A DNA stretch of 64,000 nt, taken from positions 34,861-98,860 of the forward strand of contig JAPOVP010000043.1 of assembly GCA_026708085.1 (NCBI GenBank). Reading direction: 5' to 3'. A program made the position numbers and the translations under genes. This DNA is from Caldilineaceae bacterium (GTDB lineage Bacteria; Chloroflexota; Anaerolineae; Caldilineales; Caldilineaceae). Positions 57,070-64,000 of the stretch are shown in pieces; positions within the stretch are counted from its first letter, which is position 1; every line of letters begins with the position of its first letter. The notes below the pieces were generated by a model. The model was not told the DNA's origin. It saw nothing but the letters and a program-made list of their open reading frames with translations, and made no database searches.

Positions 57070-58515
57070 ATGAATGTCTTGGCTGCATTGCGTCCTACAG
57101 ATTCTGAGCGCGGCGCAGAGGAGGAGGGGGAGCAGGTTCCTGAAGGCGGGGCCGGCGAGTCGAACTCCTGGAACGGCTCCTCTACCGCCGCTGAATTGAC
57201 CACTTTGGAAGCCGCTCGATCCGACCAGGCGCAGGAAACACGCCGATTTCCAGTTCCTCCAGTTGCGGAGACCGGCGAAGGCCCATTGGGCCTTTACATC
57301 CACATACCATTTTGCGCCCGGAAGTGCCCCTACTGCGATTTCAATACCTACGCCCGTCTTGAACCACTGTACGAAGCGTACAGTGAGGCTCTTTGCCGGG
57401 AGTTGGGCCGGTGGGCAGCGCGGCTCGACGGCCGGACTGTGCACACCGTCTTCGTAGGCGGCGGCACGCCGACGGTGCTAAGTTCAGTCCAGTTGAGACG
57501 AATTCTGGAACTGGTCCACGACCGTTTTGCGCTGGCAGACGACGTTGAAGTCAGCTGTGAGGCCAATCCGGGCATCAAGGACCGGGGGCAGTTCGCCCTG
57601 CTGCACAGCTTGGGCGTGAACCGGCTGAGCATGGGGGTGCAGAGCTTTCAAGAGGAGGAGCTGGCCTTTCTGGGCCGCATCCACGACGCGAAGGATGCCC
57701 TAGGCAGCTATGAGGCGGCAAGAGATGCGGGCTTAACAAACATCAATCTTGACTTCATGTTCGGGCTGCCGCGGCAGTCGGTGGATGCCTGGAATGACAG
57801 TCTGGACAGAGCGCTTGAACTTGCGCCACGGCACTTCAGCCTCTACAGTCTGATCGTTGAGCCGGATACGCCCCTGGCGCACTGGGTAGAGACGGGGCAG
57901 ACGCCTGCGCCGGACGATGACGCGGCGGCAGAGATGTATGAGACCGCGATGACGCGCTTGGGGGCGGCCGGATACGCACAGTACGAGGTGTCAAACTGGG
58001 CACGGGGCGCGGGTTTTGCATGCCGGCACAATCTGGTTTACTGGCGCAACCAGGAGTGGGTCGGTGTTGGGCCGGGCGCGCACAGCCATCTGCGCTTCCC
58101 CACCAGGTTGCGGGGAGAGTCCTCAGGGGACCTACCAATTCTTTCTGGCGACCCGGTTGACGGGGTAACCGGGTCAGGCGGGCCCGCTGTCGCCGTCCGC
58201 TGGTCCAATCGCAAGGGGGTGCAGGGCTATATCAAGCGGGTGGATGCGGACGAGAGCCCGGTGGACTTTCATGAAGAGATTTCGGCCGAAGTTTCGATGG
58301 GGGAAACGATGATGCTGGGGCTGCGGCTCGTGCGCGAGGGTGTGCCGTTTGCGCGTTTTGAGGCGATGCACGGCGTGCCTTTACGCGCTGCTTTTGGCCC
58401 CAGCCTGGACCGACTACAGGAGCAAGGCTTGCTCGAGTCGGACAGGGAACGAGTGCACTTGACCCCCAGGGGACTGCTGGTCGGGAACAGGGTATTCAGC
58501 GAATTCGTTGCATGA
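57070..58515 (+). CDS. hemW: Radical SAM haem chaperone HemW (CPO III-like)
   Basis: 481 residues. The radical-SAM cysteines are Cys82, Cys86 and Cys89 in HIPFCARKCPYCDF. The residue after the third cysteine is Asp, not the extra Cys of true HemN, so this is the HemW group that delivers haem. VFVGGGTPTVLS, RLSMGVQSFQEEEL and YEVSNWARGAGFACRHNLVYW support it. The N-terminal 70 residues are an unconserved acidic extension and a downstream start could be used. An insertion of about 35 residues follows GPGAHSHLRFP. A 93-base gap separates it from the HAD gene. Confidence 0.9.
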   Translation: MNVLAALRPTDSERGAEEEGEQVPEGGAGESNSWNGSSTAAELTTLEAARSDQAQETRRFPVPPVAETGEGPLGLYIHIPFCARKCPYCDFNTYARLEPLYEAYSEALCRELGRWAARLDGRTVHTVFVGGGTPTVLSSVQLRRILELVHDRFALADDVEVSCEANPGIKDRGQFALLHSLGVNRLSMGVQSFQEEELAFLGRIHDAKDALGSYEAARDAGLTNINLDFMFGLPRQSVDAWNDSLDRALELAPRHFSLYSLIVEPDTPLAHWVETGQTPAPDDDAAAEMYETAMTRLGAAGYAQYEVSNWARGAGFACRHNLVYWRNQEWVGVGPGAHSHLRFPTRLRGESSGDLPILSGDPVDGVTGSGGPAVAVRWSNRKGVQGYIKRVDADESPVDFHEEISAEVSMGETMMLGLRLVREGVPFARFEAMHGVPLRAAFGPSLDRLQEQGLLESDRERVHLTPRGLLVGNRVFSEFVA

Positions 58516-58608
58516 GAGCGGCGTACGCCAGAGTCTTGCCGACCCCCACTCTTGTAGACATGGCAGAGAGGTAGCCCACTTTACCCGCAAACGGAACGAA
58601 AAGGGAGT

Positions 58609-59298
58609 ATGCCGGTGTTGGAGGCGATTGTATTTGACTTTGACGGAACGATTCTGGACACAGAGACGCCTGATTTCCAGACCTGGCAGGAGGTGTACCG
58701 CAGCCACGGCGCTGAGTTGCCGCTGGACGTTTGGCTGCAATGTGTAGGCGGCGGAACAGGCGAATTCAGACCTGACAGTTATCTGGAGGGGTTGCTGGGC
58801 AGAGAGATCGACCGAGAACGGGTGCGAACGGAGCGGCGGAAGCGGTTCCTGGACCTGATCCACGTCATGCCGATCATGCCGGGCGTTCTGGAATTGATCG
58901 ATGCGGCGGAGCGGCGGAGCTTGAGGCTGGCGGTTGCCTCAAGCTCGGACCGTAAGTGGGTGGAATCGCATTTGCAACGGCTGGGGCTACTTGAACGATT
59001 TGCCGCGATCGTTACCGCAGATGATGTCGAGCGGGTCAAACCTGACCCGGCCCTTTACCGACTGGCGGCACAGAAGTTGGAGGTAAAGCCCGAGCGGGCG
59101 ATCGCGATTGAGGACTCCTACAATGGGATGATCGGGGCGAAGCGAGCAGGATTGCGGTGTGTTTCGGTGCCAAACTGCATTACACGCGACTCGGACTTTT
59201 CGGGTGCGGATCTCCGCCTGGACTCTATCGCCAGCATGGCGCCGGATGATCTGATCGCCTCTTTCGATCAGCCGGACAGTGAACGACAGACGCCCTGA
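58609..59298 (+). CDS. HAD-family phosphatase (beta-phosphoglucomutase-like)
   Basis: 229 residues, HAD subfamily IA. Motif I is VFDFDGTILDTE with the nucleophile aspartate, motif II is VASSSD, motif III lysine lies in VERVKPDPALY, and motif IV is AIEDSYNGMIGAKRAGL. The four-helix cap after motif I suits a small sugar phosphate. It resembles the phosphatases and phosphoglucomutases of this group; the substrate is not decided. It precedes coaD by 53 bases. Confidence 0.88.
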   Translation: MPVLEAIVFDFDGTILDTETPDFQTWQEVYRSHGAELPLDVWLQCVGGGTGEFRPDSYLEGLLGREIDRERVRTERRKRFLDLIHVMPIMPGVLELIDAAERRSLRLAVASSSDRKWVESHLQRLGLLERFAAIVTADDVERVKPDPALYRLAAQKLEVKPERAIAIEDSYNGMIGAKRAGLRCVSVPNCITRDSDFSGADLRLDSIASMAPDDLIASFDQPDSERQTP

Positions 59299-59351
59299 AC
59301 AGGGTTGCAGCGCTGGCATCACGCAGGTTAATTTCGAGACAACGACGCCTT

Positions 59352-59840
59352 ATGACCCGCGCCATCTATCCCGGAAGTTTCGATCCTTTCCATTTCGGAC
59401 ACATGGACATTGCCCGCAGGGCGGCCGGTCTTTTTGATGAGCTGCTTGTGACCGTCTTTGACGCGCCGGCCAAGCGGCTCCTGTTTTCCACGGAGGAGCG
59501 CATAGAGCTGGCGCGGGAAGCGCTCAAGGACGTACAGAATATTTCGATTGTGTCATATAGCGGACTAACGGTAAAATGGGCACAGCGACATGGTGCGCGG
59601 GTGATCGTACGCGGGATACGAAATGTGGACGATCTTTCGTTTGAGTCCCGCATCGACATGGCCAACCGGCAGATGGCGCCGCAGATTGAGACGTGTTACC
59701 TGCTGTGCAGCCCAAAGTATGTTTATCTCAGTTCAACGATTCTGAAGGAAGTGGCCAGCCTGGATGGCGATGTATCCTACTGGGTGACGCCGCATACTGA
59801 GCAGGCCTTACAGCAGCGGTTTGCGGAGCGCAAGCGGTAG
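59352..59840 (+). CDS. coaD: Phosphopantetheine adenylyltransferase
   Basis: 162 residues. Transfers AMP to 4'-phosphopantetheine, the penultimate step of coenzyme A synthesis. The nucleotidyltransferase signature is YPGSFDPFHFGHMDI with His14 and His17. VIVRGIRNVDDLSFE and YVYLSSTILKEVA complete the active site. Length and order are standard. It is followed by a coiled-coil protein gene after 68 bases, an arrangement also seen in other Gram-positive-like phyla. Confidence 0.96.
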   Translation: MTRAIYPGSFDPFHFGHMDIARRAAGLFDELLVTVFDAPAKRLLFSTEERIELAREALKDVQNISIVSYSGLTVKWAQRHGARVIVRGIRNVDDLSFESRIDMANRQMAPQIETCYLLCSPKYVYLSSTILKEVASLDGDVSYWVTPHTEQALQQRFAERKR

Positions 59841-59908
59841 CGGAACCGGTTCCGGTTTCCCGTTTCTGGCGGCTGCCTGGAACTGTCAAACGAGAGTTCA
59901 GACTGATC

Positions 59909-60457
59909 ATGGAAATTTTACAACTGGTGGATCAACTTGAACAGACCCTGAACAGAGGGTGGCGGGTGCCATTTTCGCCGTCTCTGATCGTGAATTCGGA
60001 GGAGTGTCTCCGGCTGATCGATCAGATGCGCATCAGTATTCCGAGCGCGATCAAGGAAAGCGAGCGCATGATAACCGAGCGGGACCGCATCCTCAGTGAT
60101 GCGCAGGCGCGGGCAGAACAGATCGTAGCCCACGCCGAGCAGCAGGCGATCCAGATAGTCAGTGAAGACGCGATCACCGACCGTGCGCGGGAAGAGGCGG
60201 AGAGGATTATCGCGCATGGACACGCCGAGGCGATCCGGCTGGTTGATGAAGCTGAGGTTTACGCGCTTGATGTGCTGTACCGACTTCGGGACAAACTGAA
60301 CAACTCGCTGCACCAGGCAGAAAACGGAATCCAGGCAATCGAAGCCAGCCAGGCGCCCCAGGAGCAGACCCCTCCGGAAGAGGATGACGATGAATTCGCA
60401 TTCGCTCCTGCGATACCGACTGATGAAGATGATGAAGCGTGGCAGGAAGAGACATAG
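59909..60457 (+). CDS. DivIVA-like coiled-coil protein
   Basis: 182 residues. A short N-terminal part (LVDQLEQTLNRGWRVPFSP, EECLRLIDQMRISIP) precedes a long charged helix (about 50-150) rich in Ala, Glu and Arg (RAREEAERIIAHGHAEAIRLV). The last 30 residues are acidic (PPEEDDDEFAFAP). It resembles ATP-synthase-b-like or DivIVA/SepIVA-type proteins often coded next to coaD. It has no membrane helix. A role in cell envelope growth or division is possible but unproven. Confidence 0.65.
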   Translation: MEILQLVDQLEQTLNRGWRVPFSPSLIVNSEECLRLIDQMRISIPSAIKESERMITERDRILSDAQARAEQIVAHAEQQAIQIVSEDAITDRAREEAERIIAHGHAEAIRLVDEAEVYALDVLYRLRDKLNNSLHQAENGIQAIEASQAPQEQTPPEEDDDEFAFAPAIPTDEDDEAWQEET

Positions 60458-60484
60458 ACACTGCATGCCCCCCGCCCCCTGTTG

Positions 60485-61663
60485 ATGATTGGCCGCTTCG
60501 CCTCCTATTTACGCAGAAATTCAGACTCAATCAACCTCATACCACGAACCGCACTGTGGTCGCCACGCGCCAAGAGGCTAATTGGGGCGCTGCTTTTGTG
60601 CAGTGTTGTCGGCCTGACCTATCGTTCATATTTTCGTAACTGGGTCCCTTTGGGTCCGCAGCGAACGGTGGCGACGGTGAACCCCAGAATGGGCGTTCAT
60701 ACGCGGCTGACCGATGAGCCGGAGGCGGCCAAGATCAAACGCAGCCTTGAGATGGTGCGTGAGATGGGCGCGCCCTGGATCGTCGAGTACTTCCCCTGGG
60801 CCTACTACGAACCGAGACGCGGTCAGTACGAATGGAGCCATCCGGACCTGGTGATCGACCACGCGAACCGGCAGGGACTCACCGTAATCGCCCGTTTGGG
60901 CTATGTGCCGGAATGGGCGCGGCCGGAGGATTCGCACCATCTTTACCTGGCGGAAGAGGAATACGAGGCGTTCGGGCGCTATGCGGTGGAGTTCGTGCGG
61001 CGCTATCGAGACAGTGTGGGCTATCTGATCATATGGAACGAGCCTAATCTGAGCCTGGAATGGGGTTTTCGCCCGGTCGACCCGGCGTCATATGTGAGGA
61101 TGCTGAAGGTTGTCTACCCGATGGTGAAGGAGGCCGCGCCGGAAGTGCAGGTGCTTGCCGGGGCGCTGGCGCCGACGCTGGACCCGCCGGGCAGCGAATG
61201 GAGCATGAACGATCTGGACTACCTGCAGCAGATGTACGACGCGGGTGCGGCGGACTATTTCGACATCCTGGCGATTCACGCCTACGGCCTAGGCTTTGAC
61301 GCGGACGAGCCGGCCGGCGAAACGGTGATCAACTTTCGGCGCTCCGAACTGCTGCGGGAGATCATGGTCCGAAACGGCGATGGCGACAAGACAGCGATGA
61401 TCACCGAAGGGGGATGGAACGATCACCCACGATGGACGCGGGCGGTGCGTCCTGCACAGCGCATCGTGAACAGTGTGCGGGCGTACGAGATCGCGCGCAC
61501 CGAATGGCCCTGGCTGGAAAGCGTCTGTCTCTGGGTTTTTCGGTTCCCCTGGGACCAGAAGAGTTACCAGGACTACTTCACTTTTGTGGGAACCGACTTT
61601 GAACCCAAGGCGATCTACCTGGAAATGCAGGAGTACGCGGCGGGGCGGTTCGAGGCGCCATGA
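60485..61663 (+). CDS. Membrane-anchored clan-A glycosidase (GH39/GH5-like)
   Basis: 392 residues from the ATG at 60485. A basic N-terminal tail and one membrane helix (about 33-48) place the rest outside. The barrel has the acid/base Glu186 in IIWNEPN and the nucleophile Glu308 in MITEGGWND. MGVHTRL, PWAYYEPRRGQYEW and ILAIHAYGLG match the same fold as the C-terminal domain of the 1072-residue protein, but without the SH3 and GH18-like parts. Polysaccharide substrate unknown. Its stop overlaps the next start by 4 bases, so it is coupled to a binding protein. Confidence 0.85.
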   Translation: MIGRFASYLRRNSDSINLIPRTALWSPRAKRLIGALLLCSVVGLTYRSYFRNWVPLGPQRTVATVNPRMGVHTRLTDEPEAAKIKRSLEMVREMGAPWIVEYFPWAYYEPRRGQYEWSHPDLVIDHANRQGLTVIARLGYVPEWARPEDSHHLYLAEEEYEAFGRYAVEFVRRYRDSVGYLIIWNEPNLSLEWGFRPVDPASYVRMLKVVYPMVKEAAPEVQVLAGALAPTLDPPGSEWSMNDLDYLQQMYDAGAADYFDILAIHAYGLGFDADEPAGETVINFRRSELLREIMVRNGDGDKTAMITEGGWNDHPRWTRAVRPAQRIVNSVRAYEIARTEWPWLESVCLWVFRFPWDQKSYQDYFTFVGTDFEPKAIYLEMQEYAAGRFEAP

Positions 61664-62592
61664 ACGACCAGAGACGGCGTGGGGAGAGAGAGCCGTTGCA
61701 GGGCGAGACGGACAGTACTGACCGGCAGTGGCTGGTCGCAGGGCGTCACGGCAGCCGTTGGACGGGGTTTTCCGTGCGAGGCAGTTTCGGGAGGCGGCCG
61801 ATTATTTGGATCGTCGCCTGCGTATTGGCGCTGGCGGTCGGTGGGTGGCTCATTCTGCGCACCAGTGGGCCGGCGGTTGATGAGACCTGGCTCAAGATGC
61901 AGGAGCGGGGGAGTTGGCGGGTGGGCATGGACCCGAGCTTTCCACCATTTGAGACGCTGGATGCTGAGGGCGCGCCGATCGGCTATGACGTGGACCTGGC
62001 GCGGGAGATCGCGGCGACGTGGGGGCTGGAGGCTGAGATCGTCGCGATCGGGTACGACAGTCTATTGGATGCGCTGCTGGTCGACCGCGTGGATGCGGTG
62101 ATCAGCGCGTTTCCGTACAATGCGCGCATGACGAAAGACGTGCACTATTCACCGCCCTATTTCGAAGCGGGCGTGCGGCTTGTGGTCGGCGCTGATGCCG
62201 CGTTTGAAGAGATTGGGGATCTGGATGGGGGTACGGTGGCGGTGGAGTGGGGCAGCCGGGGGGATGCGATCGCGCGCCGACTGCAGAGGGAGGGGGCAGG
62301 CTTTACGCGGCTGCCGTTTGAATCTTCCGAGAAGGCGATCGAGGCGCTGGTATCCGGCGCGAGCAGTGCTCTACTGATCGATGGGGTCACGCTGCGGCTG
62401 GCGCAGGGTGAGGGCAAAGAGATTCGCGTGGTGGGGGCTGTGCTGGATGAAGACCCCTATGTGATTGCGGTATCGATCAAGGCGCCCAAGCTGCAGAGCG
62501 CGCTGCTGCAGGCGCTGGCGACGTTGGAGGAGGCTGGGCAGCTGGGGATGCTGGAGGCGCGCTGGTTTGGGCAGTATGCGAGGAGAGAGTGA
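61660..62592 (+). CDS. Amino-acid-type (family 3) solute-binding protein, membrane-anchored
   Basis: 310 residues. An unusual 45-residue cytoplasmic tail rich in Arg and Gly leads to one uncleaved membrane helix (about 48-67). The outside part is a family-3 binding protein: WRVGMDPSFPPFETLDAEG, IGYDVDLAREIAA, DSLLDALLVDRVDAVIS and VEWGSRGDA. No lipobox is present. No permease or ATPase is nearby, so it may act as a sensor-like or transport-independent binder. The ATGA overlap with the glycosidase suggests the two work together. A strong terminator follows. Confidence 0.87.
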   Translation: MNDQRRRGEREPLQGETDSTDRQWLVAGRHGSRWTGFSVRGSFGRRPIIWIVACVLALAVGGWLILRTSGPAVDETWLKMQERGSWRVGMDPSFPPFETLDAEGAPIGYDVDLAREIAATWGLEAEIVAIGYDSLLDALLVDRVDAVISAFPYNARMTKDVHYSPPYFEAGVRLVVGADAAFEEIGDLDGGTVAVEWGSRGDAIARRLQREGAGFTRLPFESSEKAIEALVSGASSALLIDGVTLRLAQGEGKEIRVVGAVLDEDPYVIAVSIKAPKLQSALLQALATLEEAGQLGMLEARWFGQYARRE

Positions 62593-62602
62593 AGAGGAGT
62601 GA

Positions 62603-62638
62603 GAGAGGAGCGGAGGTCTTCCGCTCCTCTCTTTTTTT
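62603..62638 (+). terminator. Intrinsic terminator after binding-protein gene
   Basis: GAGAGGAGCGGA (62603-62614) pairs perfectly with TCCGCTCCTCTC (62620-62631) around a five-base loop, followed by seven T. The T-run abuts the stop codon of ilvE on the other strand. Confidence 0.9.
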
Positions 62639-63561
62639 CATGACACTTGCGTCAGCCAGCCCCATTTGTCGGGCATGTTGTCTTCGAGGATGCCGAAGAA
62701 GACGCCCTGGATCGACTGTGTGATGGGGCCGCGTTTGCCGTCGCCCACGGGCAGACGGTCGACTGAGCGCACGGGGGTGATCTCGGCTGCGGTGCCGGTG
62801 AAGAAGATTTCGTCGGCCAGGTAGAGCATCTCGCGCGTCATGGCCTGCTCGCGCAGGTCGTAGCCGAGATCGCGGGCGATAGTGATGGCGGCATCGCGGG
62901 TGACGCCGCCGAGGATGCTGCTGCCCAGGGGCGGTGTGTAGATCACGCCCTTGTAGATGACGAAGATGTTCTCGCCGCTGCCTTCACTAACCTGACCGTT
63001 GATGTCGAGGGCGATGCCTTCGGTGAAGCCGTTGTCCTTGGCCTCCATAACGACATTCTGGCTGCTGACGTACTGGCCGCCGATCTTTGCCATTGGGCTG
63101 AACATGTTCGAGGCCATGCGACGCCAGCTGCTTACCTGCACATCGACCCCCTCTTCGATAGCTTCTGCGCCGAGATAGCGACCCCAAGGTACGGAAGCCA
63201 GGATGGCCTCGACGGGACAGCCGCGACCATCGACACCCAGGCTCTCGTAGCCGCGGAAGACCAAGGGCCGGATGTAGGCGCTGTGATGCCTGTTTTTGAG
63301 CAGGACGGCTTTGGCCACGTCCATCCATTCGTCAACATCGAGGGGCGATGGGATATGGGCCACCTTGCAGGAATAAAGCAGGCGCTCGAAGTGCTCAGGG
63401 CCGCGGAAGATCGCGGCTGCGTCATTGATTTCGTAGGCGCGAATCCCCTCAAATGCGCTACTGCCGTAGTGCAGTGCATGGGTGAAGACGTGCACCGTTG
63501 CCTGCTCCCACGGGATGATCTCCCCGTTCATCCAGATATAGTCCGCTTGCATCTTCGCCAT
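62638..63561 (-). CDS. ilvE: Branched-chain amino acid aminotransferase
   Basis: 307 residues from the ATG at 63561. Transfers amino groups between Leu/Ile/Val and 2-oxoglutarate with PLP. The fold-type IV signatures are ALHYGSSAFEGIRAY, the PLP lysine Lys159 in SPMAKIGGQY, EGIALDINGQVSEGSGENIFV and ADEIFFTGTAAEITPVRSVD. GGAAGGAG lies 7 bases before the start. An ATG 17 codons upstream has no such site and adds unconserved residues. It converges on the binding-protein gene across the terminator. Confidence 0.94.
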   Translation of the reverse strand: MAKMQADYIWMNGEIIPWEQATVHVFTHALHYGSSAFEGIRAYEINDAAAIFRGPEHFERLLYSCKVAHIPSPLDVDEWMDVAKAVLLKNRHHSAYIRPLVFRGYESLGVDGRGCPVEAILASVPWGRYLGAEAIEEGVDVQVSSWRRMASNMFSPMAKIGGQYVSSQNVVMEAKDNGFTEGIALDINGQVSEGSGENIFVIYKGVIYTPPLGSSILGGVTRDAAITIARDLGYDLREQAMTREMLYLADEIFFTGTAAEITPVRSVDRLPVGDGKRGPITQSIQGVFFGILEDNMPDKWGWLTQVS

Positions 63562-64000
63562 CGATGAACTCCTTCCTGCCAGGTGCGCGCCTGATTGGCA
63601 TACGGGAGCCAACCGGCTTCTTTATGTGGGCTGGGAGAGCAGGCGGCCTGCCTGCCATGCCAAGTCAGGTTGCATTATACAGCGGGAGAATCTGATCGGC
63701 TAAGATTTGACCGCGGGGTGAGTGAAAGGGAACTGCGGGCGGCAGTTTTTGGTCGTCTGTTTTTTGTTTTTGGATAACTACTAAGCCATGTTCTGTGAGT
63801 GTACTGTGTGCGGTCTGCCTGGGTGGAATGTACCGTCGGCATTTGTGTAGCGGGCTCTCGATGCTCATCGCGGTGAACGTTGGGGATATATGGGAGTGGC
63901 CTCGCCTGTCTTGCTCGCGCTGGCACATTTTCGGAATCTGCCAGGAGGCGGGGGGTAGCGTGGGCCGACACGGGTCGGCAATTTCGTATTGCCCACCTAC
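63562..64000. other. Upstream region of ilvE to window edge
   Basis: About 440 bases without a convincing gene. On the minus strand TATAAT (63674-63679) could be an ilvE -10 box, but the -35 (TTAGCC with an 18-base spacer) is weak. Small open frames here have no recognisable features. Confidence 0.35.

Overview
The window reads as a stretch of bacterial chromosome from a high-G+C member of the Chloroflexota, most likely the Caldilineales/Anaerolineae side. Reasons: the mix of family-5 peptide-type binding lipoproteins with an ACAP lipobox, several phytanoyl-CoA dioxygenase paralogues, a Hanks-type kinase facing an FHA/winged-helix regulator, a CcmH/TlpA pair behind a DtxR-type regulator, and GC-rich dispersed intergenic repeats. 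The assignment is inference from gene content; no rRNA or tRNA gene was seen.

Layout. 1-2.4 kb: the 3' part of a DUF4037 gene, a repeat remnant and a GNAT-glyoxalase fusion. 2.5-6.4 kb: a lower-G+C two-gene island, a MutL/MORC-like GHKL ATPase fused to a PD-(D/E)XK nuclease followed by a DNA methyltransferase, the best defence-system candidate here. 6.6-16 kb: a Tat-exported sulfite-oxidase-like lipoprotein, Nnr, KDPG aldolase, PlsX, a NERD-like membrane protein, RadC, a DUF3782-like protein and an FAD oxidoreductase. 15.7-19 kb: a PQQ-type sugar dehydrogenase lipoprotein, a phytanoyl-CoA dioxygenase and a cyclase/kynurenine-formamidase-like enzyme. 19-21 kb: a DtxR-type regulator, CcmH and TlpA behind a consensus sigma-70 promoter. 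21.0-21.5 and 31.9-32.4 kb: two copies of a 460-bp MITE-like element with 12-bp inverted ends. Between them lie RimO, a methyltransferase, an aldehyde dehydrogenase, two tandem phytanoyl-CoA dioxygenases, an FGGY kinase and proBA.

32.7-38 kb: a 1072-residue membrane-anchored chimeric glycosidase, a homocysteine methyltransferase with a 200-nt leader, and a small membrane protein. 38.4-46.4 kb: an ABC import locus in which a [binding lipoprotein + sialidase-like enzyme] pair is duplicated in tandem before the two permeases, facing a DapA/NanA-family aldolase. This suggests import and breakdown of a glycan-derived substrate. 47.6-54.5 kb: the complete F1Fo ATP synthase operon atpBEFHAGDC on the minus strand. 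54.9-57 kb: a Ser/Thr kinase divergent from an FHA/winged-helix regulator. 57-63.6 kb: HemW, a HAD phosphatase, CoaD, a DivIVA-like coiled coil, a membrane glycosidase overlapping a binding protein, and IlvE on the opposite strand.

Gene functions are assigned from motifs and overall similarity read by eye; no database search was possible. Starts were moved from the longest frame where a Shine-Dalgarno sequence or paralogue alignment decided it.
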